From: Geminicoccus roseus DSM 18922
Lineage (GTDB): Bacteria; Pseudomonadota; Alphaproteobacteria; Geminicoccales; Geminicoccaceae
Direction: 5' to 3'
Length of the DNA stretch: 64,000 nucleotides
NCBI RefSeq assembly: GCF_000427665.1
Contig: NZ_KE386572.1
Span: forward strand, 62,001-126,000
The notes under the pieces were generated by a model. The model did no database searches and was not told where the DNA came from. It was given only the letters and a program-made list of their open reading frames with translations. Below are positions 9,767 through 18,242 of this stretch, piece after piece. The translations under genes were made by a program, and so were the position numbers. Each line of letters starts with the position of its first letter. Within the stretch, counting starts at the first letter, position 1.

Positions 9767-10570
9767 CTAGTTTCTGGTCGACGCCGTCCCGACGATCGCT
9801 GGAAGAGCGAACTCGACCGACCCGTCCTGCCGCTCATATCCGGCGAGCGCATGCCTCGCGTCGTCGAGCAGCGCTGCGTAGGCCTTGTCGCCGAACTCGC
9901 CGCCAACCCAGCCTCGGACTTCCGCCTCGACCCAGTCCTCAATCGAGGGGAAGCGTGCGGTGGCATCGACCGAAGCGGCCTCGACATCGACGAACGCTGC
10001 CGTCTCGAGCAGCGATCTGATCCTGTCGGCATCCCCCAGGGCGAAGGAGGCGCGGATCGGCATGCCCGCCTCCCGACCCAGATGCCGCTCGACCAGATCG
10101 GTCAGCATGGCATAGCCGGGCGTGCGGTCGAGCCGGTCCCAGACTGCCAGGGCGACGCGCCCGCCGGCGCGGAGGACCCGCCGCATCTCTTGGAGGGCTT
10201 GCCCGGGATCGTCGAAGAACATCATCCCGAACTGGCACGTCACGGCATCGAAGGCTGCGTCGTCGAACGGTAGCGCCTCCGCGCGACCCTCGTGCCAGTC
10301 CAGGTCCGGAAGCTTGCGACGCGCCACCGCGAGCATGTCCGGGCTCCGGTCCAGACCGGTCACGCTCCCGTCCGGACCGACCCGCCTGAGCGCTTCGGCG
10401 GCCACGGCGCCGGTCCCGCAGGCAACGTCGAGGACCCGGTCGCCTGGGCCCAAGCGCGCGGCATCCGCCACACGGACGGCCCAAGGTCCGGCCATCGCAG
10501 GCAGGAACAGGCGTTCGAAGACCTCGGCGGATGATTCCGATCTGCTTTCTGCTCGCTCCTCGTGTTCCAT
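9767..10570 (-). CDS. Class I SAM-dependent methyltransferase (UbiE/Methyltransf_11-like)
   Basis: A cytoplasmic methyltransferase of 267 residues. Motif I VLDVACGTGAV sits near residue 46, followed by VTGLDRSPDMLAVARR (acidic end of the second strand), AEALPFDDAAFDAVTCQFGMMFF and MRRVLRAGGRVALAVWD. The pattern is that of ubiquinone/menaquinone-type C-methyltransferases, but the protein is a general member rather than UbiE itself. GGAGGA lies six bases before the ATG, fixing the start. It is a single gene, convergent with the AEC exporter, and its substrate is unknown. Confidence 0.88.
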   Translation of the reverse strand: MEHEERAESRSESSAEVFERLFLPAMAGPWAVRVADAARLGPGDRVLDVACGTGAVAAEALRRVGPDGSVTGLDRSPDMLAVARRKLPDLDWHEGRAEALPFDDAAFDAVTCQFGMMFFDDPGQALQEMRRVLRAGGRVALAVWDRLDRTPGYAMLTDLVERHLGREAGMPIRASFALGDADRIRSLLETAAFVDVEAASVDATARFPSIEDWVEAEVRGWVGGEFGDKAYAALLDDARHALAGYERQDGSVEFALPAIVGTASTRN

Positions 10571-10758
10571 GCCAGATCCTCCACAGCCGTCGCGAGCGCA
10601 GGAACGCTCGTGAAGGACAGCCCCGTCGATCCTAGCATGGGAAAGGTCCGATCGCGCTGATGACGGTTCCGTGGAGAGGCGAACCGCGCTGCTGGGTTCG
10701 CGTGCTTGGCGTTGTCGGAGGTGGAAGTCTTGCAGCGAGGTGTCCGGCTTGACCCCGT

Positions 10759-11463
10759 CTAGCTGACGCCCACGTAGCGGCCGGGCCGGTGGTTCAGCGC
10801 GATGATCAGGTTGAGCACGGCGGCGCCCAGCGCCGAGAGCAGGATCTTGGCGGGCGGCAGCACGAAGCAGGCGCCCGCCAGGATGGCGGCGTCGACGCCG
10901 AACTGGAAGTAGCCGGCGCGGATGCGGTGCCGGTCCTGCAGGTAGAGCGCCAGGATGTTGATGCCGCCGAGCCCGGTGCGGTGGCGGAACAGCATCAGCA
11001 TGCCGATCCCCATCAGGGTGCCGCCGGTGACCGCGGCATAGAGCGGCTCCAGGTGGTCGAGGCTGATCCAGTCCGGGGTCAGCCGGGCGAACAGCGACAG
11101 GAGCAGGACCGCCAGGAAGGTGCGCAGCGCCAGCTGCCAGCCCATCCGCCGCACCGCCAGGTAGTAGAAGGGCAGGTTCACCACGAAGAAGATGATCCAG
11201 AACCCGTGGCCGGTCACGTAGTGCAGCAGGAGCGCCAGGCCCGCCGTGCTGCCGGTGAACAGGGTGGCGTGGGCATAGAGCGTGATGCCCAGCGCCACCA
11301 GCAGCGTGCCCAGGAGGATGGCGAGCACGTCCTCGTGCAGCCGGTGCGGCAGGCCGGCGCCTGGCCGCGCCGGCTCATGGCGACGGTCGTCGCGCCGGCG
11401 CATGGGCGGCATGCGCTGCAGGGACGAGAGGAGCGGGCTCCTGGCGCTACCGGCCTGGCGCAT
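10759..11463 (-). CDS. YitT/DUF161 family membrane protein
   Basis: An inner-membrane protein of up to 234 residues. A basic, proline-rich cytoplasmic N-terminus (RRRDDRRHEPARPG) is followed by five or six hydrophobic helices. The family pattern is visible in ILLGTLLVALGITLYAHA, GSTAGLALLLHYVTG, FFVVNLPFYYLAVRRMGW, GGTLMGIGMLMLFRHRTGLGGINILALYLQ and a closing NLIIALNHRPGRYVG. Members of the family are of unknown function. In-frame ATGs near 11403 and 11412 would shorten the tail without touching the membrane domain. The short C-terminus lacks the DUF2179 domain that many YitT proteins carry. Confidence 0.82.
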   Translation of the reverse strand: MRQAGSARSPLLSSLQRMPPMRRRDDRRHEPARPGAGLPHRLHEDVLAILLGTLLVALGITLYAHATLFTGSTAGLALLLHYVTGHGFWIIFFVVNLPFYYLAVRRMGWQLALRTFLAVLLLSLFARLTPDWISLDHLEPLYAAVTGGTLMGIGMLMLFRHRTGLGGINILALYLQDRHRIRAGYFQFGVDAAILAGACFVLPPAKILLSALGAAVLNLIIALNHRPGRYVGVS

Positions 11464-11499
11464 CGGCCGACACTCCGCCGCGCACCGGGCGCTGCCCGC

Positions 11500-12186
11500 T
11501 CAGACCCGCCGGACCCGCTGGCTCGCCAGCAGTTCCTCCATGAACGGGAACAACTTCAGCCCGTCCTGCACCTTCTTGAGGGTCGCGGCCTCCACCTCGC
11601 GCACGTCTTTGAGCGCCGCCACGACCTCCTTCAGCCGCGCGCGCGGCACGATCACCACCCCGTCCGGGTCACCCACCACCACGTCGCCGGACTGCACCAC
11701 GACCTCGCCCATCACGATCGGCAGGTCGACCGTGCCGGGGCCGCTGCGCGCCGGCGAGTTCGGGGTCAGGCCGCGGGCAAAGCAGGGCACGCCCATGTCG
11801 CGGATCCCGTCCAGGTCGCGCACCATGCCGTCGGTGACGAAGCCGACCACGCCCTGGTTGCGCGCCATGCCGAGCGCCAGGTCGCCGGTCACCGCCGCCT
11901 TCTCGTAGCCGGCGGTGGTGGTCACCACCACGTCGCCCGGCTTGCAGTCGGCGATCGACGCCAGCATGGCGAGGTTGTCGCAGGGCCCGCAGTCGGAGGT
12001 GCGCGCCACCCCGAAGAACCGGTCCTGGCCCGGCACGATCGGCTTGATCCGCCAGTCCAGGGCACCGCTGCCGCCCATGGCGTCGACGATCTGGCTGGTC
12101 AGCATGCCGGCCAGCGCGTCGACCAGCTCGGCCGGCGGCCGCTCGAAGCTCTTGGCGATGGTGAGAATCGGCGCTTCGTCGATCAT
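11500..12186 (-). CDS. RraA-like / HMG-CHA aldolase superfamily protein with a changed active site
   Basis: A 228-residue protein of the RraA fold, which includes 4-hydroxy-4-methyl-2-oxoglutarate aldolases and oxaloacetate decarboxylases. The family blocks SQIVDAMGG, TSDCGPCDNLAM, CKPGDVVVTTTAGYEKAAVTGDLAL, DGMVRDLDGI and GDPDGVVIVPRA are clear. Active aldolases keep an Arg-Asp followed after two residues by Glu or Asp. Here that position is Gly (RDLDG), so the usual acidic metal ligand is missing. The ATG overlaps the stop of the upstream hydroxyacid oxidase gene by ATGA, so the two are translationally coupled. It may be a different lyase or a non-catalytic paralogue. Confidence 0.85.
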   Translation of the reverse strand: MIDEAPILTIAKSFERPPAELVDALAGMLTSQIVDAMGGSGALDWRIKPIVPGQDRFFGVARTSDCGPCDNLAMLASIADCKPGDVVVTTTAGYEKAAVTGDLALGMARNQGVVGFVTDGMVRDLDGIRDMGVPCFARGLTPNSPARSGPGTVDLPIVMGEVVVQSGDVVVGDPDGVVIVPRARLKEVVAALKDVREVEAATLKKVQDGLKLFPFMEELLASQRVRRV

Positions 12187-13370
12187 GCTGCGATAGCCTT
12201 CGGCCTGGTGGAGGGAACGACGCCCGGCGCCAGCAGGCTGGCATCCGCGTCGGCAAATCGGGTGACGCCGCATAAGCACAAGGCGCGGTCCAGGTCGCGG
12301 CGCAGGATCTCCAGCACCGCCGCCACCCCGGCCTCGCCGCCGACCGCCAGCCCCCAGAGCTGCGGCCGGGCGATCAGGCAGGCATCCGCGCCCATCGCCT
12401 TGGCGATCAGCACGTCCACGCCGCGCCGGATCCCGCCGTCCAGCAGCACCTTCATCCGGCCCTGGGCCGCTGCCGCCACCGCCGGCAGCGCGTCCAGCCC
12501 GGAGGCCGCCCGGTCCAGCTGGCGCCCGCCATGGTTGGACACGATCACCCCGTCGACGCCGTGGTCCAGCGCGATCTGGATGTCCGCGGGGTGCAGGATG
12601 CCCTTGAGGATCAGCGGCCCGGCCCACTGCTTGCGCAGCATCGCCACGTCCGCCCAGGACATGGACGGGTCCAGCAGCGCGTTCATCCGCCCGGCCAGCG
12701 TGTTGCGGTCGGCGCCGCCCTCGATCGCGGCATAGTTGGCGAAGGTGAAGTCGCGCCGCTCGCGCATCCGCCAAAGCCAGTTCGGCCGGATCGCCATCGC
12801 CGCCATCACCTTGAGCAGCAGCTTGGGCGGGATCGAGAACCCGTTGCGGGTGTCGCGCTCGCGCTGGCCGAGCGTCTGGTTGTCGATGGTCAGCACCAGC
12901 GCGTCGAAGCCGGCCTGCGCCGCCCGGTCCACGAACGAGCGGGTGAAGCCACGGTCCTTGTAGACGAACACCTGCATCCAGCGGTGGCCGGTCTTCGGCA
13001 GCGCCTCGATCGGCACGGTCGAGGCATGGCTCATGCAGTAGGCGGTGCCGGCGGCCGCCGCCGCCCGGTGCGATTCGAGCTCGCCGTCCGGCCACAGCAT
13101 CCCGGACAGCCCGGTCGGGCCGATCATCACCGGCATCGACAGCGTCGTGCCGAACATGTCGACCGACAGGTCCCGCTCCGCCACGCCCTGCAGCGGCCGC
13201 GGCAGCAAGGCAGGCTCGTGGAACGCCGCCTCGTTGCGCCGCAGCGTGACCTCGTCCTCGGCCCCGCCATCGGTGAAGTCGAACACCGGCCGCGGCAGGA
13301 CGCGCATGGCGCCTCGCCGAAAGCCGTCCACGTTCAGATATCGCCGGACGAGCTGGTCCCGCTCCATCAT
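12183..13370 (-). CDS. FMN-dependent alpha-hydroxy-acid oxidase/dehydrogenase
   Basis: Oxidises an L-2-hydroxy acid (lactate, glycolate or mandelate type) to the 2-oxo acid with FMN. The 395-residue protein shows the whole family set: FDFTDGGAEDEVTLRRN at the N-terminus, MIGPTGLSGMLWPDGE, the Tyr-Lys block QVFVYKDRG, LTIDNQTLGQRERD, the catalytic His block IVSNHGGRQLD, and the phosphate-binding VLLDGGIRRGVDV plus ACLIARPQLWGLA. The closest-looking subgroup is mandelate/lactate dehydrogenase. The coupled RraA-like gene suggests that the oxo-acid product is processed further. The exact substrate cannot be told from sequence. Confidence 0.9.
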   Translation of the reverse strand: MMERDQLVRRYLNVDGFRRGAMRVLPRPVFDFTDGGAEDEVTLRRNEAAFHEPALLPRPLQGVAERDLSVDMFGTTLSMPVMIGPTGLSGMLWPDGELESHRAAAAAGTAYCMSHASTVPIEALPKTGHRWMQVFVYKDRGFTRSFVDRAAQAGFDALVLTIDNQTLGQRERDTRNGFSIPPKLLLKVMAAMAIRPNWLWRMRERRDFTFANYAAIEGGADRNTLAGRMNALLDPSMSWADVAMLRKQWAGPLILKGILHPADIQIALDHGVDGVIVSNHGGRQLDRAASGLDALPAVAAAAQGRMKVLLDGGIRRGVDVLIAKAMGADACLIARPQLWGLAVGGEAGVAAVLEILRRDLDRALCLCGVTRFADADASLLAPGVVPSTRPKAIAA

Positions 13371-13462
13371 CCGGCAGCCTCCCTGCCCCGGTTCCTTGTC
13401 GGAGCACCTAGGCCCCGGCCGCGCGCAGGGTCAACCGCGACATGGCGCGGTTGATCAGCCGG

Positions 13463-14272
13463 TCAGGCCGGGATCTCGTCGCACACCACCTTGAATCCGG
13501 TAAGCGTGCTCGGGCCGAACGTGTGGGTGAGCGGCACGTCGGCGGCATCCCGGCCCCGGGCGATCAGGATCCGGCCGAACATCGGGCGGTTGTTGCGCGG
13601 GTCGAACACCCGCCACTGCCCGCCCAGGAACACCTCGATCCAGGCGGCGAAATCCATTGCGCCATAGGGGGGCGGCTGGCCGATGTCGCTGATGTAGCCG
13701 GTGCAGTAGCGCGCCGGGATGTTCATGCAGCGGCAGAAGGCCAGGGCCAGGTGGGCGAAGTCCCGGCACACCCCGACCCGCTCCCGGTAGCCGTCATGGG
13801 CGGTGCGGGTCGGCCGGGCATGCTGGTAGCCGAACTCGATGTGCTGGTGGACGAAGTCGCAGATCGCCTGCACCCGCGCCCAGCCCGGCGGGGTGGTGCC
13901 GAACAGGCGCCACGCCTCGTCGAACAGATGGTCGGTGTCGCAGTAGCGGCTGCCCAGGAGAAACACGATCGTGTCGTCGGGCAGGTCCTCGACCGCGTGC
14001 TGGATCGCGTCGGTCGCCACCGGGTCGCTGGCGCCGCCGTCGCGGATCACCGTGTCGGCGGCAAAGCGCACCTGCCCGGCCGGCGCCACCAGCCGGGTGC
14101 ACCAGTTGCCGAACACATCGCGGTAGCCGTGCAGCGGGATCGACGGCCGGGTGACCAGGTGGTCGGCTGCCTCCAGATCGCTCACCCGCGACCAGTGCAC
14201 GTGCAGCATCGCGATCATCGGCGTCGGCTGCGGGAAATCGTAGTCCATTTCGTAGCCGATCCGGATCCGCAT
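13463..14272 (-). CDS. Transglutaminase-like cysteine peptidase family protein
   Basis: A 269-residue predicted cytoplasmic protein with the bacterial transglutaminase-like fold. The N-terminal beta domain (MRIRIGYEMDYDFPQPTPM) is typical of the group. The catalytic triad is visible as Cys in GVCRDFAHLALAFCR, His or equivalent in the AWIEVFLGGQWRVFDP segment, and Asp in FDPRNN. In the classic triad the His precedes E-V-F; here the residue is Trp-Ile in AAWIEVFL, so catalysis is less certain than the fold. Such genes often stand alone or near alpha-E genes, which are not seen here. It diverges from the exporter operon across 243 bases. Confidence 0.85.
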   Translation of the reverse strand: MRIRIGYEMDYDFPQPTPMIAMLHVHWSRVSDLEAADHLVTRPSIPLHGYRDVFGNWCTRLVAPAGQVRFAADTVIRDGGASDPVATDAIQHAVEDLPDDTIVFLLGSRYCDTDHLFDEAWRLFGTTPPGWARVQAICDFVHQHIEFGYQHARPTRTAHDGYRERVGVCRDFAHLALAFCRCMNIPARYCTGYISDIGQPPPYGAMDFAAWIEVFLGGQWRVFDPRNNRPMFGRILIARGRDAADVPLTHTFGPSTLTGFKVVCDEIPA

Positions 14273-14309
14273 GCGTGCCCTCTTTCATGGCTTGCTCACG
14301 GCCGCGGGG

Positions 14310-14349
14310 CCACACCGTGTGGGCCGTCGGAAATGGCAGTTGCTGCAAC
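14310..14349. promoter_or_regulatory. Two short palindromes in the transglutaminase/exporter divergent spacer
   Basis: CCACACcGTGTGG (14310-14322) and GTTGCtGCAAC (14339-14349) are perfect odd-length palindromes, 17 bases apart, in the 243-base spacer between divergent genes. The bases after the second are AT-richer than the surroundings. They could be operators for one or both promoters. No regulator gene is adjacent. The call is by pattern only. Confidence 0.3.
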
Positions 14350-14515
14350 AACAGATCAAATAGCATGCCAGTGCCGTCCGGTCCCGTTCCTCCGGCAAAC
14401 AAGTTTGGCGCCGGCCGCGGCTTTCCGGACCAACTGCCGCAGCGGGGGTGCATGACCGGTTGCCGGGCCGCCGGCGGATCTCCATCCTGCCTGGTGGAGT
14501 TGTCGGAGGACGCAG

Positions 14516-15502
14516 ATGTTGTCGCGGCGCACCCTCGTCGTCCTGGCCGTGCTGCTGGCGGCCGGCGCCGCTGCCTTCTGGTGGTGGCGAAACCAGGCGC
14601 CCGAGCTGCCGGCGGGGATCGCGCAGGGCAACGGCCGGATCGAGGCCGAGCCGATCGACATCGCGTCCAAATATGCCGGGCGCGTCCAGGAACTGCGGGT
14701 CGACGAGGGCGACCGGGTCGAAGCCGGCCAGGTGCTGGCCGTGCTGGAGTCCACCGAGACCGAGGAGATGCTGCGCGAGGCGGAGGCCGACCTGCGCCGC
14801 CTGACCCTGCAGCTCTCCGAGACCCGGGCGATGCTCTCCAGCCGCCAGAGCGAGCTGGCCCTGGCCCAGATCGAGTACGACCGCGCCGCCGAGCTGCGCC
14901 GCTCCCAGAATGTCAGCCAGTCGGTGCTCGACCAGCGCCGGGTCGCCCGCGAGGCCGCCCAGTCCTCGGTGGACGCCGCCGAGGCGGCGACCGGCCAGAT
15001 CGAGGCGGCGATCGAGGGGGCGGAGGCCAGGGTCGCCCGGACCCGGGCGATGCTGGCGGAACTGTCCTTGCGGGCGCCGCGCGCCGGGCGGGTCCAGTAC
15101 AAGCTGGTGCAGACCGGCACGGTCGTGGCCGCCGGCCAGCGCGTCTACACCCTGGTCGACGTCACCGACGTGCACATGACGATCTTCCTGCCGACCGCGG
15201 ATGCCGGCCGGCTCGCGATCGGCTCGGAGGCCCGGATCGTGCTGGACGCCGCCCCGGCCTACCGGATCCCGGCCAGCGTCTCGTTTGTCGCCAGCGAGGC
15301 GCAGTTCACCCCGAAATTCGTGGAGACCCAGGACGAGCGCAACAAGCTGATGTTCCGGGTCAAGCTGCAGCTGCCAAGGGACCTGCTGGCGAAATACGCC
15401 GACTACGTGAAGACCGGCGTGACCGGGGTCGCCTATGTCCGGGTCGACCCCGACACTGCCTGGCCGCCCGGGCTCGAGCTGCGCCTGCCCGATGAATCCT
15501 GA
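14516..15502 (+). CDS. HlyD-type membrane fusion protein (YhiI-like)
   Basis: Periplasmic adaptor of an ABC-2 exporter. The 328 residues begin with one N-terminal membrane anchor (LVVLAVLLAAGAAAFWWW). A biotinyl-lipoyl half (GRVQELRVDEGDRVEAGQVLAVLES) follows, then a long coiled coil (about residues 85-180), the second lipoyl half (LSLRAPRAGRVQYKLVQTGTVV) and a beta-barrel domain. GGAGGA lies five bases before the ATG. The next gene starts 11 bases before this one ends. The gene order adaptor, fused double ATPase-permease, permease is that of E. coli yhiI-rbbA-yhhJ. Confidence 0.92.
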   Translation: MLSRRTLVVLAVLLAAGAAAFWWWRNQAPELPAGIAQGNGRIEAEPIDIASKYAGRVQELRVDEGDRVEAGQVLAVLESTETEEMLREAEADLRRLTLQLSETRAMLSSRQSELALAQIEYDRAAELRRSQNVSQSVLDQRRVAREAAQSSVDAAEAATGQIEAAIEGAEARVARTRAMLAELSLRAPRAGRVQYKLVQTGTVVAAGQRVYTLVDVTDVHMTIFLPTADAGRLAIGSEARIVLDAAPAYRIPASVSFVASEAQFTPKFVETQDERNKLMFRVKLQLPRDLLAKYADYVKTGVTGVAYVRVDPDTAWPPGLELRLPDES

Positions 15503-18239
15503 TCCCGGCCCAGCTCCCGGTCCTGGCCCGGACCCGGTGGTCGACCTGGACGGGGTCAGCCATCGCTACGGCAAGGTCGCCGCGCTGGAGGACGTCCGCC
15601 TCGAGGTCGGGCGGGGCCGGATGGTCGGGCTGATCGGCCCGGACGGCGTCGGCAAGTCGACCCTGATGGCGCTGGTCGCGGGCGTAAAGCGGATCCAGGC
15701 CGGGCGCGTGTGGGTGCTGGGCGGCTCGATGGCCGAGAACCGCCACCGCCGGCTGGTCTGCCCGGACATCGCCTACATGCCGCAGGGCCTGGGCAAGAAC
15801 CTCTACCCGACCCTGTCGGTGGCCGAGAACCTGGCCTTCTTCGGCCGGCTGTTCGGCCAGAAGCGGGCCGAGCGCCAGGCCCGGATCGAGCACCTGACCC
15901 GCTCCACCGGCCTGTTCCCGTTCCTGGACCGCCCGGCCGGCAAGCTTTCCGGCGGCATGAAGCAGAAGCTCGGCCTGTGCTGCGCCCTGATCCACGACCC
16001 GGAGCTGCTGATCCTGGACGAGCCCACCACCGGGGTGGACCCGCTCTCGCGCCGGCAGTTCTGGGCGCTGATCGGCGCCATCCGCCAGGACCGCCCGTCG
16101 ATGAGCGTGCTGGTCGCCACCGCCACCATGGACGAGGCCCGCCAGTTCGACCGGCTGGTCGCGATGGATGGCGGCCGGATCCTGGCGGAGGACACGCCGG
16201 CCGGCCTGCTGGCGCGGACCGGCAGCGACGACCTGGAGGCGGCCTTCATCCGCCTGCTGCCCGAGGAGCGCCGCCAGAACCATGTCGCCCCGGTCCTGCC
16301 GCCCCGGACCTCCGCCGGCGGCCCGCCGGTAATCGAGGCCCAGGGCCTCACCCAGCGCTTCGGCTCCTTCACCGCGGTCGACCATGTCGACATCCGGATC
16401 GAGCGGGGCGAGATCTTCGGCTTTCTCGGCTCCAACGGCGCCGGCAAGACCACCACCATGAAGATGCTGACCGGCCTGCTGCCCGCGACCGAGGGCAACG
16501 CCACCCTGCTGGGCAAGCCGATCGACGCCCGCGACATCCAGACCCGGCGCCGGGTCGGCTACATGAGCCAGGCGTTCTCGCTCTACGACGAGCTGACCGT
16601 GCGCCAGAACCTGGAGCTGCACGCCCGCCTGTTCCGCCTGCCCGACGATCGGCGCACCGCCCGGATCGCGCTGCTCCTGGAGCGGTTCGAGCTGGAGGAG
16701 GTCGAGGGCCAGCTGGCCGAGGCCCTGCCGCTGGGCGTCAAGCAGCGCCTGTCCCTGGCGGTGGCGGTTTTGCACGAGCCGGAGCTGCTGATCCTGGACG
16801 AGCCGACCTCGGGCGTCGACCCGATCGCCCGGGACCGGTTCTGGGAGCTGCTGATCCGGCTGTCCCGCGAGGACGGCGTCACCATCTTCCTTTCCACCCA
16901 TTTCATGGGCGAGGCCGAGCGCTGCGACCGGATCTCGTTCATGCATGCCGGACGGGTCCTGGAGGTGGCGCCGCCAGCCGAATTGAAGGCCGCCGTGCCC
17001 TCGCGCGACCTGGACGACGCCTTCGTGGCGGCGATCGAGAAGGCGGCGCCCGAGGCCACCGACGACGGCAGCAGCCCCGGCTCCACGCCGGAGATCGCCG
17101 TCGGCCACCGCGGCGGCGCTGTCGCCCGCACCCTGGCCTGGGCGGCGCGCGAGGCCAAGGAGCTGCGCCGCGACACGATCCGGCTGGTGTTCGCCTTTCT
17201 GGGCCCGGTCCTGCTGATGGTCGCGTTCGGCTACGGGATCAGCTTCGACGTCGAGGACGTGGCGTTCGCGGTGCTGGACCAGGACCGCAGCGCCGAGAGC
17301 CGGGCGCTGGCCGCGGACTATCGCGGCTCGCGCTACTTCGCCGAGCAGCCGGACCTCGCCAACCTGGCCGAGCTCGACCATCGCCTGCAGGCCGGTGCCA
17401 TCAAGGTGGCGCTGGTGATCCCGCCCGGCTTCGGCCGCGACCTGCAGGCCGGCCGCAGCCCGGAAATCGGGATCTGGATCGACGGCGCCATGCCGTTCCG
17501 CGGCGAGACCGCGCGCGCCTACGCGATCGGCGTGGCCCAGGGCTTCGGCGCGCGGATCGCCGGCGAGCTGGGCCGAAACGCCGGCGCGGCGCCGCCGGTC
17601 GAGGTGGAGACCCGCTACCGCTACAACCAGCAGTTCGAGAGCGTGCGCGCGATCGTGCCAGGCGTCCTGATGCTGCTCCTGGTGATCATCCCGGCCATGC
17701 TGACCGCGCTCGCGGTGGTGCGCGAGAAGGAGACCGGCGGGATCGTCAATTTCTACGTCACCCCGACCCGCCGCCTGGAGTTCCTGGTCGGCAAGCAGCT
17801 GCCCTACATGGGCGTGGCGTTCGTGAGCTTCCTCCTGCTGACCCTGATGGCGGTGCTGCTGTTCGGCCTGAGCGTCCAGGGCAGCTTCCTGACCCTGGCC
17901 CTGGGCGCCCTGCTCTACGTGGCCGGCACCACCGCGGTCGGCCTGGTGTTCTCGACCTTCGTCAACAGCCAGGTCGCCGCCATGTTCGGCACCGCGATCG
18001 CCACCACCATCCCGGCGATCAACTTCTCCGGCTTCATGACCCCGGTCAGCTCGCTTTCCGGCGTCACCCCCTGGATCGGCCGGCTGTTCCCCTCGGCCTG
18101 GTTCCAGATCGTCTCGGTCGGCGCCTTCGCCAAGGGCACCGGCCTGGCCGAGCTGGTCCTGCCGCTGCTGGCCCTGGCCGGCCTCGCCCTGGCCTATCTG
18201 GCGCTGGCGGCCCTGCTCCTGCGCAAGCGAGCGCGCTGA
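15492..18239 (+). CDS. rbbA: RbbA-type fused ABC exporter: two ATPase domains plus ABC-2 permease
   Basis: A 915-residue protein, close to the length of E. coli RbbA. ATPase one has Walker A GPDGVGKS and signature LSGGMKQKLG. ATPase two has GSNGAGKT and Walker B LLILDEPTSGVD, but its signature is altered to LPLGVKQRLS. After about residue 540 an ABC-2 permease half follows: one early helix, a large extracytoplasmic domain and five C-terminal helices ending LALAALLLRKRAR. RbbA is described as a ribosome-associated ATPase, yet this architecture and the operon argue for drug or lipid export with the neighbouring HlyD and permease proteins. The ATG at 15492 overlaps the adaptor gene. Confidence 0.9.
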   Translation: MNPDPGPAPGPGPDPVVDLDGVSHRYGKVAALEDVRLEVGRGRMVGLIGPDGVGKSTLMALVAGVKRIQAGRVWVLGGSMAENRHRRLVCPDIAYMPQGLGKNLYPTLSVAENLAFFGRLFGQKRAERQARIEHLTRSTGLFPFLDRPAGKLSGGMKQKLGLCCALIHDPELLILDEPTTGVDPLSRRQFWALIGAIRQDRPSMSVLVATATMDEARQFDRLVAMDGGRILAEDTPAGLLARTGSDDLEAAFIRLLPEERRQNHVAPVLPPRTSAGGPPVIEAQGLTQRFGSFTAVDHVDIRIERGEIFGFLGSNGAGKTTTMKMLTGLLPATEGNATLLGKPIDARDIQTRRRVGYMSQAFSLYDELTVRQNLELHARLFRLPDDRRTARIALLLERFELEEVEGQLAEALPLGVKQRLSLAVAVLHEPELLILDEPTSGVDPIARDRFWELLIRLSREDGVTIFLSTHFMGEAERCDRISFMHAGRVLEVAPPAELKAAVPSRDLDDAFVAAIEKAAPEATDDGSSPGSTPEIAVGHRGGAVARTLAWAAREAKELRRDTIRLVFAFLGPVLLMVAFGYGISFDVEDVAFAVLDQDRSAESRALAADYRGSRYFAEQPDLANLAELDHRLQAGAIKVALVIPPGFGRDLQAGRSPEIGIWIDGAMPFRGETARAYAIGVAQGFGARIAGELGRNAGAAPPVEVETRYRYNQQFESVRAIVPGVLMLLLVIIPAMLTALAVVREKETGGIVNFYVTPTRRLEFLVGKQLPYMGVAFVSFLLLTLMAVLLFGLSVQGSFLTLALGALLYVAGTTAVGLVFSTFVNSQVAAMFGTAIATTIPAINFSGFMTPVSSLSGVTPWIGRLFPSAWFQIVSVGAFAKGTGLAELVLPLLALAGLALAYLALAALLLRKRAR

Positions 18240-18242
18240 GCG

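Noticed and set aside
13408-13462. Possible extra gene or N-terminal extension of the alpha-hydroxyacid oxidase beyond 13370
   Set aside because: The residues upstream of the ATG do not continue the family pattern and the stretch is only a short spacer.
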